DNA from: Kibdelosporangium aridum
GTDB taxonomy: Bacteria; Actinomycetota; Actinomycetes; Mycobacteriales; Pseudonocardiaceae
Direction of reading: 5' to 3'
Length of the DNA: 64,000 nt
Assembly (NCBI RefSeq): GCF_900176515.1
Contig: NZ_FWXV01000002.1
Coordinates: 1,798,001 to 1,862,000, forward strand
The notes under the pieces were generated by a model. The model made no database searches and was not told the origin of the DNA. It worked only from the letters and a program-made list of their open reading frames with translations. Shown in pieces: positions 7,989 through 19,771 of the stretch (positions within the stretch are counted from its first letter, which is position 1; the number at the start of each line of letters is the position of its first letter). A program made the translations under genes and the position numbers.

Positions 7989-8119
7989 GACAACTCACAA
8001 GTGCCAAGGCCAAGTACAGCCCGAGTCCCGAGCCCGACCGGCCCAGGTACAGCGACAACTCAACAGTGCCGAGGTCAGGCTCAGCCGGCCCAGGTACACA
8101 CCGACAACTCAATAGCGCC
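7989..8119 (+). repeat. Three imperfect direct repeats in intergenic DNA
   Basis: The unit GACAACTCAnnAGtGCC occurs at 7989-8005, 8054-8070 and 8103-8119. The second and third copies are each preceded by CCGGCCCAGGTACA. Spacing is 65 and 49 bases. The rest of the 480-base gap between the prim-pol gene and the GNAT gene shows no gene. Function unknown; protein-binding sites or decayed duplication are both possible. Confidence 0.6.
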
Positions 8120-8391
8120 ATACAGGTTTGCCTCGTTCTCAGTCGATTCGCCGGTTTTCCCGCAACCGCAGCGACGATGAGGACCTGGCGGCCTGCCGAG
8201 CACCAGCACTTGGCGTGCGGCCTCCCGTTCCGCGACTGCCTCCGGTGAACGCGGCCCCACCAGCCGCGATCGGCGATCCTGCCCCCGGGATGAAATCTCC
8301 GGCGGTCGACGCCTTCGCCTCCCGGCGTCGACGCGCTGACGGCAGTCGCGTCGAACGGTCGCAGGCCCCACGCCACTGGCTCGGCGGCAAA

Positions 8392-8441
8392 GGCAATACG
8401 CAGAGGATGTCGTACGGAACCGGCATCCCCTGCGTATTGCC
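8392..8441. terminator. Inverted repeat downstream of the GNAT gene
   Basis: A perfect 12-bp repeat pairs 8392-8403 with 8430-8441 (GGCAATACGCAG / CTGCGTATTGCC), and after one mismatch the stem continues inward for several more pairs. It lies 14 bases beyond the GNAT stop codon (minus strand), where a terminator is expected, but lacks a T-run. A protein-binding palindrome is the alternative. Confidence 0.45.
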
Positions 8442-8454
8442 GTATCCGGACTCG

Positions 8455-8976
8455 TCAAGGGCTGTTCGCGGGGACCTCGTAGATGATCTCCAGCCCGTCT
8501 TCTTCGTCCCACTGGTCTCCCACCGCGACGAAGCCGTACTGGGACGCCAATTGATAGGAGGCGACGTTGTCCGGGCTGATGCTCACTCGGACAGTCCGGA
8601 CCTGCGGCTCATCGGCGGCCCGACGCAACAGAGCTTCCAAAGCCGCACGGGCGTAACCCTGCCGTCGGTATGCCGGGTCGACGGCGTAACCGATCTCGAC
8701 CATCCCTGACGCGTCGGGCGGCCCGTGATATCCGGCCCGCCCCACGGCCAAGTGCCGTTGTTCGTCCCAAATGACACCGGTGACCCAGTCCGCCACCGCG
8801 GGGTCTTCTTGTATCTGGGCGTGGCGCATCTGCCACACGCCTCGCCATTCAGGACCTGCGAAGTAGTCGGTCAACTCGACGGGGCTGAGCGCGTTGGCCG
8901 CTTCCAGGTCACCCCTGGCCAACGCCTCGAACGTGGCACCTGGCAGATGCACGATCCGCACCGCTTCGGCGTTCAT
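8455..8976 (-). CDS. GNAT-family N-acetyltransferase
   Basis: 173 residues. The central region EIGYAVDPAYRRQGYARAALEALLRRA carries the acetyl-CoA pyrophosphate-binding RRQGYA motif, and the C-terminal VRVSISPDNVASYQLASQYGFVAVG is the usual GNAT beta-5/beta-7 part with the SxxNxAS pattern. The acceptor substrate cannot be told from sequence. The ATG start at 8976 directly abuts the stop codon of the MOSC gene, so the two are probably co-transcribed. Confidence 0.85.
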   Translation of the reverse strand: MNAEAVRIVHLPGATFEALARGDLEAANALSPVELTDYFAGPEWRGVWQMRHAQIQEDPAVADWVTGVIWDEQRHLAVGRAGYHGPPDASGMVEIGYAVDPAYRRQGYARAALEALLRRAADEPQVRTVRVSISPDNVASYQLASQYGFVAVGDQWDEEDGLEIIYEVPANSP

Positions 8977-9639
8977 CTAGGCCTTGTCGAGTTCGATCGT
9001 CGTGCGCCGAGCGGCCAATTGCCTCGCCTCCTCGGGAAGTGCCTCCGCGACAAGCAACCTCGGCAGAAGGTCTGGTTCACGCGTCAACGCGCGGAACGCG
9101 ACGTTGACAGTGACGTCGTGGTCAGGCCAATGGACGACTTCGACCGGATCCCCTGCCTGCACGAACCCCGGGGTGATCACGCGGAGGTAGGCGCCGGGAA
9201 CCGCCTTGGCGACATAGGTTTTGACCCAGCCGCGGACTTCGAGCCAGGTGGCGAAGGTCCGGCACGGCACCCGGGCCGTCGACACCTCCAGCACCAATTC
9301 CGGGCCGACCTGCCACCGCTCGCCGATCACGGCCTCGGTGATGGTGAGACCAGTGGTCGTGAGGTTCTCGCCGAACGCTCCGGACGCCAGCGGCCGTCCC
9401 AGTTCGGCCTCCCAGGCGTCAAGGTCCTCGCGCGCGTAGGCATACACCGCTTGGTCGGCGCCGCCGTGGTGGCGCAGGTCGATGATCTTGTCGCCGACGA
9501 GTCCGCTGCCACCGATGCCTGACGGGCCAGGCGCGCGTACCTCGACAGGGCCGGTGACCGGCCGCTTGTCGATGCCGGTCATGCCGACTCCCGGCAGGTG
9601 AACTGCCGCTCCCAGGTTCACGGACAACACAGACGCCAC
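8977..9639 (-). CDS. MOSC domain protein (YiiM-like)
   Basis: 220 residues. MOSC fold features include GDKIIDLRHHGGADQAVYAYAREDL, FGENLTTTGL and the conserved cysteine in VPCRTFATW that marks sulfur/Mo-cofactor-binding MOSC proteins. Similar to E. coli YiiM, which helps detoxify N-hydroxylated bases with molybdenum cofactor; the same role here is inferred. The gene is followed without a gap by the GNAT gene. Confidence 0.87.
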   Translation of the reverse strand: MASVLSVNLGAAVHLPGVGMTGIDKRPVTGPVEVRAPGPSGIGGSGLVGDKIIDLRHHGGADQAVYAYAREDLDAWEAELGRPLASGAFGENLTTTGLTITEAVIGERWQVGPELVLEVSTARVPCRTFATWLEVRGWVKTYVAKAVPGAYLRVITPGFVQAGDPVEVVHWPDHDVTVNVAFRALTREPDLLPRLLVAEALPEEARQLAARRTTIELDKA

Positions 9640-9682
9640 GACCCGACACTAGCCACCGGTCAAGCTCGTGCCGAACTGGTTT

Positions 9683-11995
9683 TCAGGTGATCGCCTTCAA
9701 CACGATGTCCAGCACGGACACCGCCCCCGCTTTGTCCAACGGTTCGTTTCCGTTCCCGCACTTGGGCGATTGCACGCACGACGGACAACCGGACTGGCAC
9801 TCGCAGGACATGATCGCGGTCCGGGTCGCGGTGAGCCAGTCGGCCAGTGAATGGAAGCCACGGTCGGCGAAGCCCGCCCCGCCTGGATGTCCGTCGTGTA
9901 CGAAGACGGTCGCCTCGCCGGTGTCGGGGTGCATCGCGGTGGAGACACCGCCGATGTCCCATCGGTCGCAGGTTGCCAGCAGCGGGAGCAGGCCGATTGC
10001 CGCGTGCTCGGCTGCGTGCAGTGCCCCGGCGGTGCGGGCGCGTTCGATTCCGGCTTCGCGCAACAGGTCTTCGGAGATCGTGTACCAGACCGCGCGGGTC
10101 TCCAGGGTCCGTTCGGGCAGGTCCAGTGCCACCTGGTCGAGCACTTGGCCGGACGGCAGGCGCCGCAGGTAGCCGACGACCTGCGAGGTCACCGCGACGT
10201 CACCGAGGCACAGGGTCACGCCGTCGAAGTCCTGTTTGGTCAGGGTTTTCAGCACTGAGATGTCCACGACATCCCGTGGTTGGGTGGTCCACTCCGGGTC
10301 CTCGGGGTGCACGAGCGCCACACCGGACTCCAGATCGAGTTCGTCCACCACATAGGACGTGCCCTGGTGCAGGTACACCGCTCCGGGATGCACCGTCGCA
10401 CAGGCCGATCCGGGGTCGACGGTGCCGAGCATCCGCCCGGTGTCGGCCTCGACCACCATCACCTGCTCGCCACCCGAGCCGCGGATGTCCACGTTCGCGT
10501 GTGGCCTGTCCCGCGACGTCCAGTACCACCCCGCCGGACGTTTGCGCAGCACTCGATCCGCGACCAGCTCCTGCAGGACCTCGCGGGCGGCGTCGCCACC
10601 GAATGCCGGGAGGTCCTTCTCGGTCACCGGCAACTCCGCCGCGGCACAAGCGAGGTGCGGCGCCAGGACGTACGGATTGAGCGGGTCGAGGACCGTTGCC
10701 TCGATCGGCCGGTGCAGCATCGCCGCCGGGTTGTGCACTAAATAGGTGTCGAGTGGGTCGTCGCGGGCCACGAACACCACCAACGACCCGTCGCCTGCTC
10801 GGCCCGCGCGCCCGGCTTGTTGCCAGAACGAGGCCAAAGTGCCTGGATATCCGGCTACCACCACCGCGTCCAAGCCGGCGATGTCCACGCCGAGCTCCAG
10901 TGCGTTGGTGCTGGCCACGCCGAGCAGTTCGCCGGAGGCCAGCGACTTCTCCAGTGCACGGCGTTCCTCCGGCAGGAACCCGGCACGGTACGCCGCCACC
11001 CGCCCGGCCAACGTACTGTCCACTTGGGACAGTGCGTGCCGGGCGGAGAGCGCGGTCAGTTCGGCTCCGCGGCGCGAGCGCACGAACGCGAGCGTGCGTG
11101 CGCCTTCCACCACCAAGTCGGTGAGGATCCGCGCAGTCTCGGCACCTGCCGAGCGGCGGACGGGCGCGCCGTTCTCGCCCGTGAGCTCATCCATCAACGG
11201 CGGTTCCCACAACGCGACGGTCCGTGCACCGCGCGGCGAGCCGTCTTCGGTGACCGCGACGCATTCGACACCGGACAGTCGAGTCGCTGAGATCGCTGGC
11301 TCGGACACCGTTGCGGATGCCGCAATGAATATTGGGTCCGAACCGTAATGCTTGGCTACTCGGCGCAACCTGCGAAGAAGCAGAGCGACGTGCGAACCGA
11401 ACACACCGCGGTACGCGTGCGCCTCGTCCACAACTATGTATCGCAACCGCCGGAAGAACTGGGCCCAGCGCGCGTGCGACGGCAGGATCCCGCGATGCAT
11501 CATGTCCGGGTTGGTGAACACCCAGCGTGCGTGTGCCCGCACCCAGTCCCGTTCCTGCATCGGCGTGTCACCGTCGAAACTCGCCGCGCGGATGTCCGGC
11601 AAGTCCAGCTCACGCAGTGCGCGCAACTGGTCGGCGCCAAGGGCTTTCGTCGGCGAGAGGTAGAGCGCGGTGGACTTGCGGTCGGTCGCGAACGACGACA
11701 AAACGGGAAGCTGGTATGCCAAGGACTTTCCGGACGCCGTGCCGGTCGAGAGCACCACGTGCCGGGAGTTCCAGATGTGCTCGGCGGCCTCGATCTGGTG
11801 TGCCCACGGCCTTTCCAGTCCACGCGCCCGGAACGCCTCGACCACCTCGGCAGGCGCCCAACCAGGCCATTCAGTGAACTGCGGGAGTCGTTCGGGCAGA
11901 TCTTCCGCGTGGGTCAACGGGTTCTCGTCAGCCGGTACACCGGCAAGCACACGGGAAAGCAACTGCCGCCCGCGCTCCGTTCGCACGTCACCCAC
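9683..11995 (-). CDS. DEAD/DEAH-box helicase of the Tad 'helicase/secretion neighbourhood'
   Basis: 770 residues, near the usual length of this family (Rv3649-like). Walker A is TGTASGKS (residues about 83-90) and the Walker B box is DEAH (VVDEAHAYRG). Helicase C motifs include ASTNALELGVDIAGLD and QQAGRAGRAGDG. The C-terminal DUF1998-like region carries a cysteine cluster (CECQSGCPSCVQSPKCG) likely to bind zinc or an Fe-S cluster. It consistently sits next to the Tad genes in actinobacteria although a direct link to secretion is unproven; a nucleic-acid repair or remodelling role is the usual expectation. Transcribed toward the MOSC gene. Confidence 0.9.
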   Translation of the reverse strand: MGDVRTERGRQLLSRVLAGVPADENPLTHAEDLPERLPQFTEWPGWAPAEVVEAFRARGLERPWAHQIEAAEHIWNSRHVVLSTGTASGKSLAYQLPVLSSFATDRKSTALYLSPTKALGADQLRALRELDLPDIRAASFDGDTPMQERDWVRAHARWVFTNPDMMHRGILPSHARWAQFFRRLRYIVVDEAHAYRGVFGSHVALLLRRLRRVAKHYGSDPIFIAASATVSEPAISATRLSGVECVAVTEDGSPRGARTVALWEPPLMDELTGENGAPVRRSAGAETARILTDLVVEGARTLAFVRSRRGAELTALSARHALSQVDSTLAGRVAAYRAGFLPEERRALEKSLASGELLGVASTNALELGVDIAGLDAVVVAGYPGTLASFWQQAGRAGRAGDGSLVVFVARDDPLDTYLVHNPAAMLHRPIEATVLDPLNPYVLAPHLACAAAELPVTEKDLPAFGGDAAREVLQELVADRVLRKRPAGWYWTSRDRPHANVDIRGSGGEQVMVVEADTGRMLGTVDPGSACATVHPGAVYLHQGTSYVVDELDLESGVALVHPEDPEWTTQPRDVVDISVLKTLTKQDFDGVTLCLGDVAVTSQVVGYLRRLPSGQVLDQVALDLPERTLETRAVWYTISEDLLREAGIERARTAGALHAAEHAAIGLLPLLATCDRWDIGGVSTAMHPDTGEATVFVHDGHPGGAGFADRGFHSLADWLTATRTAIMSCECQSGCPSCVQSPKCGNGNEPLDKAGAVSVLDIVLKAIT

Positions 11996-12100
11996 CCTTC
12001 CGACTTAAGCACACACGTCCGACAGTATTCGTTCGCCCTGGTCGTTCCGTAGCGCCGAAGACGGCTCCGACTTGCCGATCTACCGCCCCTACCAGTGGCC

Positions 12101-12124
12101 TTGATCGATAACGAGATCGATCAA
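12101..12124. promoter_or_regulatory. Perfect inverted repeat upstream of hppA
   Basis: TTGATCGA (12101-12108) and TCGATCAA (12117-12124) are perfect 8-bp arms with an 8-base spacer, in the 290-base region between the divergent helicase and hppA genes. A second palindrome CCACCAC-TT-GTGGTGG lies at 12202-12217. Either could bind a regulator of hppA; no match to a known operator is claimed. Confidence 0.4.
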
Positions 12125-12283
12125 ACGAAGATAACGGAACGTGCACGGCCGGGGACGCCTCACAACCACGGTTTCCCTTACACATAGACTCCGCCGACGT
12201 CCCACCACTTGTGGTGGTGAGCACGTCCCGTCGGGGTAGTACAGCGGACGGGAGAAATCGGCAGATGTCACAGGAGGACATGG

Positions 12284-14551
12284 ATGTCCGGGCAGTACCA
12301 CCTTGCGGAGGCTGCGCTCTCCGGTGGTGACCGCAGCGTTGTCGCTGTAGTCGCCGTGGTCGCCCTCGCTGCTCTTGCCGTCGGTTATGTGCTGCTCAGG
12401 GAGGTGCTGGCCGCGGGCCAGGGCACCGCGAAGATGCAGGACATCGCCAAGGCGGTTCAAGAGGGCGCGGCGGCCTACCTCAAACGACAGCGCAACACCC
12501 TGACGATCTTCGGCGTCTTGGTGTTCCTGCTGCTGTTCGCTCTACCGGCGGACACCGTCAACGAACGGATCGGCCGATCGATCTTCTTCCTGGCCGGCGC
12601 GGTGTTCTCATTCGCCATCGGTTATCTCGGCATGTGGCTGTCCACGCAGGCGAACCTCCGGGTCGCCGCGGCCGCCAACGACGAGGCCGGGCGCGAGAAG
12701 GCGATGCGGATCGCGTTCCGTACCGGCGGTGTTGTCGGCATGGCCACCGTCGGCCTCGGTCTGTTCGGTGCCGCACTGGTCGTGCTCGTGTACGCCGGTG
12801 AGGCCCCGAAGGTGCTGGAGGGCTTCGGTTTCGGTGCCGCGCTGATCGCGATGTTCATGCGTGTCGGTGGCGGTATCTTCACCAAGGCCGCCGACGTCGG
12901 CGCCGACCTGGTCGGCAAGGTCGAGCAGGGCATTCCCGAGGACGACCCCCGCAACGCGGCGACCATCGCCGACAACGTGGGTGACAACGTCGGTGACTGC
13001 GCCGGTATGGCCGCGGACCTCTTCGAGTCCTACGCCGTCACCTTGGTTGCCGCACTGATCCTGGGTAGTGCCGCGTTCGGCACGCAGGGCCTGCTGTTCC
13101 CGTTGATCGTCCCGGCCATCGGTGTGATCACGGCCGTCATCGGTGTGTTCATCACCAAGGCGCGTCCCGGCGAGAACGGTCTGAGTGCGATCAACCGGTC
13201 CTTCTACATCTCCGCGTTGATCTCGCTGGTGCTGTGCACCGTCGCCGCGTTCGCGTTCCTGCCGACCTCGTTCGCGGGTCTGGAGGGCGCGAAGAACGCC
13301 GCGCTGGCCGGCAACCCGGGTCTGATCGCCGCGGTCGCCGTGATCATCGGCATCGTGCTGGCGGGCATCATCCTGTGGCTGACCGGCTACTACACCGGCA
13401 CCGAGCACAAGCCGGTCAAGCACGTCGGTGAGACGTCGGAAACCGGTGCGGCGACGGTGATCCTGTCCGGTATCTCGGTCGGTTTCGAGTCCGCGGTGTA
13501 CACCGCGATCGTGATCGGCGGCGCGGTCTACGGCGCCTTCCTGCTCTCCGGTGACGTCACTGTCGCGCTGTTCGCGATCGCTCTGGCCGGTTGTGGTCTG
13601 CTGACCACCGTCGGCGTCATCGTCGCGATGGACACCTTCGGCCCAGTGAGCGACAACGCGCAGGGCATCGCGGAGATGTCCGGCGACGTGCACGGCGAAG
13701 GCGCGCAGATCCTGACCGAGCTGGACGCGGTCGGCAACACCACCAAGGCGATCACCAAGGGCATCGCGATCGCGACCGCCGTGCTCGCCGCGACCGCGCT
13801 GTTCGGTTCGTACAGCGAGGCGATTCGCGACGCGGCCAACGCGTCGGTGGACTTCGCGGCGAACATCGTCAGCCCGAACACCCTTGTCGGTGTGCTGATC
13901 GGTGCCGCGGTCGTGTTCATGTTCTCCGGTCTGGCTATCAACGCCGTGTCCCGTGCGGCGGGGGCGGTTGTGTACGAGGTGCGGCGCCAGTTCCACGACA
14001 ACCCCGGAATCATGGACGGCACTGTCCGTCCGGAGTACGGGCGTGTTGTGGACATCTGCACCAAGGACTCATTGCGTGAGCTGGTGACGCCGGGTCTGCT
14101 GGCCGTGTTCGCACCGATCGCTGTGGGCTTCGGTCTCGGCGTCGAATCGCTCGCCGGTTACCTCGGCGGCGCGATCGCGACTGGCACGCTGATGGCCGTG
14201 TTCCTCGCCAACTCCGGTGGTGCATGGGACAACGCCAAGAAGCTCGTCGAGGACGGCAATCACGGTGGCAAGGGCTCTCCTGCCCACGAAGCCACCGTCA
14301 TCGGTGACACCGTCGGTGACCCGTTCAAGGACACCGCGGGCCCGGCAATCAACCCGTTGATCAAGGTGATGAACCTGGTGTCGGTGCTGATCGCGCCCGC
14401 CATCGTCACGTTCTACATCGACGGCGACACCGCGCTGCGGATCGTCATCGCGCTGGTCGCGGTGGCCATCATCGCCGCGGCGGTCGTGGTGTCCAAGCGT
14501 CGCGGCAGCGCGATCGCGGACAGCCCAGCCGAACAGGTCAACAACGCCTGA
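12284..14551 (+). CDS. hppA: Proton-translocating membrane pyrophosphatase
   Basis: 755 residues from ATG 12284 with a CAGGAGGA ribosome site. About 15-16 membrane helices. The substrate-site signatures GGGIFTKAADVGADLVGK and DDPRNAATIADNVGDNVGD (Asp clusters binding Mg-PPi) are intact, as is the C-terminal EATVIGDTVGDPFKDTAGP. Lysine 488 in GNTTKA is the residue that marks potassium-independent H+-PPases, so the enzyme should pump protons on PPi hydrolysis without K+. It lies between the helicase and topA, as in related genomes. Confidence 0.95.
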   Translation: MSGQYHLAEAALSGGDRSVVAVVAVVALAALAVGYVLLREVLAAGQGTAKMQDIAKAVQEGAAAYLKRQRNTLTIFGVLVFLLLFALPADTVNERIGRSIFFLAGAVFSFAIGYLGMWLSTQANLRVAAAANDEAGREKAMRIAFRTGGVVGMATVGLGLFGAALVVLVYAGEAPKVLEGFGFGAALIAMFMRVGGGIFTKAADVGADLVGKVEQGIPEDDPRNAATIADNVGDNVGDCAGMAADLFESYAVTLVAALILGSAAFGTQGLLFPLIVPAIGVITAVIGVFITKARPGENGLSAINRSFYISALISLVLCTVAAFAFLPTSFAGLEGAKNAALAGNPGLIAAVAVIIGIVLAGIILWLTGYYTGTEHKPVKHVGETSETGAATVILSGISVGFESAVYTAIVIGGAVYGAFLLSGDVTVALFAIALAGCGLLTTVGVIVAMDTFGPVSDNAQGIAEMSGDVHGEGAQILTELDAVGNTTKAITKGIAIATAVLAATALFGSYSEAIRDAANASVDFAANIVSPNTLVGVLIGAAVVFMFSGLAINAVSRAAGAVVYEVRRQFHDNPGIMDGTVRPEYGRVVDICTKDSLRELVTPGLLAVFAPIAVGFGLGVESLAGYLGGAIATGTLMAVFLANSGGAWDNAKKLVEDGNHGGKGSPAHEATVIGDTVGDPFKDTAGPAINPLIKVMNLVSVLIAPAIVTFYIDGDTALRIVIALVAVAIIAAAVVVSKRRGSAIADSPAEQVNNA

Positions 14552-14569
14552 TCAGCTGAACTCGAGTGC

Positions 14570-14600
14570 AGGGCCACCCCTCCTTCGGCGGGGTGGCCCT
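14570..14600 (+). terminator. Terminator hairpin after hppA
   Basis: AGGGCCACCCC (14570-14580) pairs perfectly with GGGGTGGCCCT (14590-14600) around a 9-base loop, 19 bases after the hppA stop. No strong T-run follows, as is common for actinobacterial terminators. Confidence 0.75.
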
Positions 14601-14665
14601 CACTTTGCCCAAACCCGGACGCGGGTACCGTCGCGCTAGCCACGTCATCGAGGCCAGGAGAGTTC

Positions 14666-15301
14666 ATGAGTCGTCGCCTCACGATCGCTGTGTTCGCGGC
14701 CACGCTGGCCCTAGCCGGGTGCTCGAGCAACGACGGCGAGAATCCGCAGGACACCGCGGGCAAAGGCGCCGCGGCCGGGCAGCAGCCCGGGCAGCCGCCG
14801 CAGAACGGTGGCGGAGGTGGTGGCGAGCAGACACCGCCGCCCCCACCGCCGGAGCCCAGCAACGGCGACCCGGTCAAGTGGATGGACAACCTCTGCATCC
14901 CGATCAGCGATTTCACCAGGTCGCTCGGCGGGCGGATGGGTGACCTCGCCAATGCCACCGACCAGGCGCAGATGCAGGCCAAGCTCGGCCAGTTCATCGA
15001 CAGCATCGCCGGTGGGCTCGGCGGCACAGTCGCCCGGCTCAACCAGTTGGAGCCCGCGCCGGTCAAGGGCGGTGACGAGGTCAAGAACAAGATCATCAGC
15101 TCGTACACCCTGTCGCAGAACGCGTTGCGGGAGGCCGCGGCGAAGATTCGCGCGGGCGACCAGGACGCGATGGGCCAGGTGATGCAGAGCCTGGGTGACG
15201 AGACCGCGAAGATGGTCGACCCGTTCAAGGACAACGACCCCGCCGAAGTGCGGGACGCGATGGCGAAGGCACCACGATGCAAGGACCTGCTGACCAGTTG
15301 A
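14666..15301 (+). CDS. Putative lipoprotein, Pro/Gly-rich linker
   Basis: 211 residues. Signal peptide with lipobox LALAGC (Cys18), then a Gly/Pro/Gln-rich linker (residues 25-70) and an alpha-helical domain (about 70-211) containing WMDNLCIPISDFTRSLGG and a late cysteine (APRCKDL), so a disulfide is possible. It is paired with a second lipoprotein that starts at its stop codon and has a similar layout (a Cys in WADRLCGVILDY), suggesting that the two arose by duplication. Function unknown; exported and membrane-anchored. Confidence 0.75.
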   Translation: MSRRLTIAVFAATLALAGCSSNDGENPQDTAGKGAAAGQQPGQPPQNGGGGGGEQTPPPPPPEPSNGDPVKWMDNLCIPISDFTRSLGGRMGDLANATDQAQMQAKLGQFIDSIAGGLGGTVARLNQLEPAPVKGGDEVKNKIISSYTLSQNALREAAAKIRAGDQDAMGQVMQSLGDETAKMVDPFKDNDPAEVRDAMAKAPRCKDLLTS

Positions 15302-15303
15302 CC

Positions 15304-15996
15304 GTGCGCCGTGCCGTCATCGCGCTGTTGCTGCTGGTCGGTGTGAGCGCGTGCCAGGTGCCCGCGAGCTCGTCGAACCGGCAGGTGCCGACGACGACAC
15401 CGCCGGCCGCGCTGGCCGCGGTGGAGTGGGCCGACAGGCTCTGCGGCGTGATCCTGGACTACGACAGCGCCACCGTGAAGCTCGAAGTGGACTCGACCAG
15501 CACGGAGGCGGCGGTGACGTCGTTGAAGCGCTCCCTGGAGGCGATGACGGCCCAGGTCGACAACACTCTTACGAAGCTGAGGGAGGTCGGCCAGGCACCG
15601 GTCCCCGGCGGCGACGAGGCCACACAGAGCTTGATCACGCTCCTGGAGGGCCGCAAGGCGGTCCTGGAGAGGTCGCAGGCCGACCTCAGGCCCGACCTCG
15701 CCAGCGACCGTACGGCGGCCACTGCGGTGCTTCAGAAGATCGGCAGGGACCTGCAGAACCTCAAGCCGCCAGTGAACCCGCTCGAAGGCATGGGCTCACG
15801 GTTCCCGGAGCTGCAGGCCGCCGCCCGCAGCTCGGACAGCTGTACGGAGATCACCAGGGTGCGGGCGAGCAGGTCGGCACTGCCACCGGCACCGTCCTAC
15901 CCTGACGAATTTCCGACAACTCCATCGACCCCGCCTGGGTCGGGCATTCCATCCCCGCCGTCTGTGACCACTGAGCCGACATACCCGACCTTCTGA
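15304..15996 (+). CDS. Putative lipoprotein, partner of the preceding one
   Basis: 230 residues from GTG 15304; TTG 15298 (TTGA overlap) and ATG 15277 are alternatives, but the signal peptide VRRAVIALLLLVGVSACQ begins at the GTG. The lipobox is VSAC. A helical domain with WADRLCGVILDYDS and a distal Cys follows, then a Pro/Thr/Ser-rich tail (last 40 residues) typical of cell-wall-spanning segments. Coupled to the upstream lipoprotein, with which it shares the same arrangement. No catalytic motif seen. Confidence 0.7.
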   Translation: MRRAVIALLLLVGVSACQVPASSSNRQVPTTTPPAALAAVEWADRLCGVILDYDSATVKLEVDSTSTEAAVTSLKRSLEAMTAQVDNTLTKLREVGQAPVPGGDEATQSLITLLEGRKAVLERSQADLRPDLASDRTAATAVLQKIGRDLQNLKPPVNPLEGMGSRFPELQAAARSSDSCTEITRVRASRSALPPAPSYPDEFPTTPSTPPGSGIPSPPSVTTEPTYPTF

Positions 15997-16011
15997 CGTC
16001 TCGCGGGGTTG

Positions 16012-16023
16012 GAACATATGTTC
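16012..16023 (+). promoter_or_regulatory. LexA (SOS) box
   Basis: GAACATATGTTC fits the Gram-positive/actinobacterial LexA operator GAAC-N4-GTTC perfectly and equals the core of the best Bacillus operator. It lies 14 bases upstream of the GTG start at 16037, overlapping where a core promoter would be. DNA-damage induction of that gene, and perhaps of topA further downstream, is predicted. Confidence 0.6.
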
Positions 16024-16036
16024 TACTCTGTGACAC

Positions 16037-16612
16037 GTGGGGCAGATGTCGTTCTTCTCCGCCGAGGCGACGCAGCCAGGTTTGGCCGACCTGGCTGGAC
16101 TTTTGTGCGCGTCCGGCCAGGTCGTGCACTTCGCCCGCCGGGCGGCGCGGCTCTCGGTGGTGGTCGACGAACTGTGGCGCCGTGACGCGTTGGCGCAGGC
16201 CTTCGCCGAGCGCGGCATCGATCCTGAGGTGGGCGTGTCCGAGGAGGAGCACCCGCTGGTCAGGACCGCTTTCCGGACTGATCTGATCGGCATGGCCGAC
16301 GCGTGGACCCGTGGCGCGGTCAAGTCCGTGCCGGTCGGTCTCGCGTTGGACGGCGCGGCCCTGCGGTTATGGGCGCTCGCGGCCGGTCGTTGGGTCGACA
16401 ACGGCTACATGCTCGGCCTCGACCCGAGGGCGCCGGAGACGCACGAGCCGCTGGTCCAGGCCCTGACCAGGATTGGGCTGCCCGCCGGATTGCTCGGGGT
16501 CCGCGGTGGCGGTCCCGGACTTCGGCTGACTGGTCGACGCCGGATCGGCCGCTTGGTCGAACTGGTGGGCAGGCTGCCCTCGGTCGCCGCCGAGCCGTAC
16601 TGGCCGGTCTGA
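16037..16612 (+). CDS. Conserved actinobacterial protein, Rv3647c-like
   Basis: 191 residues from GTG 16037 (ATG 16046 is also possible). Same length and genomic position (just before topA) as M. tuberculosis Rv3647c. It is soluble, with no signal peptide; the C-terminal part is Gly/Arg-rich (VRGGGPGLRLTGRRRIGRLVELVG). No domain of known function is recognised. A perfect LexA box sits immediately upstream, which would place it in the SOS regulon. Confidence 0.75.
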   Translation: MGQMSFFSAEATQPGLADLAGLLCASGQVVHFARRAARLSVVVDELWRRDALAQAFAERGIDPEVGVSEEEHPLVRTAFRTDLIGMADAWTRGAVKSVPVGLALDGAALRLWALAAGRWVDNGYMLGLDPRAPETHEPLVQALTRIGLPAGLLGVRGGGPGLRLTGRRRIGRLVELVGRLPSVAAEPYWPV

Positions 16613-16933
16613 GATTCATCCAAATGGGTGAAATTCCCTCGCGCGCGTAAGGTCGCTATCGGTGATGCACGCGGACAGGTCGGCGTGCTAGTAGTGGATT
16701 GCCCGTAGACCGAGCCGTATCGGGTTTCACGTGCGACGAGACGCACTTGAAGTAACGAGCCGGACGCTCTCGGCGAGTTAGAGAGGGTCGTCGGCGGTAA
16801 CCCAGGCGAAACGCCGTCGGCAGGTGTGCCCCGGGCCACCTCCGCTACGGCAACCGGCACCGGGCAGTGCACACTGACGGGCTGATGCTCGAAGTCGGGC
16901 ATCTCGACATGGCGGGACAGAGGGCAGGAAAGC
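16613..16933. other. Leader region of topA
   Basis: About 320 bases without a supported gene. It contains a short GTGCG/CGCAC inverted repeat near 16730-16746 and should carry the topA promoter, which in actinobacteria is sensitive to supercoiling. No clear -35/-10 pair could be chosen by eye. Confidence 0.4.
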
Positions 16934-19726
<2,793 letters not shown>

Positions 19727-19732
19727 GTGGAC

Positions 19733-19761
19733 GCCCGGAGGCGGCCGAACCGCCTCCGGGC
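19733..19761 (+). terminator. Terminator hairpin after topA
   Basis: GCCCGGAGGCGG (19733-19744) pairs perfectly with CCGCCTCCGGGC (19750-19761) around a 5-base loop, seven bases after the topA stop. Confidence 0.8.
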
Positions 19762-19771
19762 ACTACCCGAG

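Noticed and set aside
12608..13996. Long antisense open frame opposite hppA
   Set aside because: Antisense shadow of a clearly conserved gene; composition dominated by Arg/Asp/His/Gly as typical for GC-rich shadow frames.
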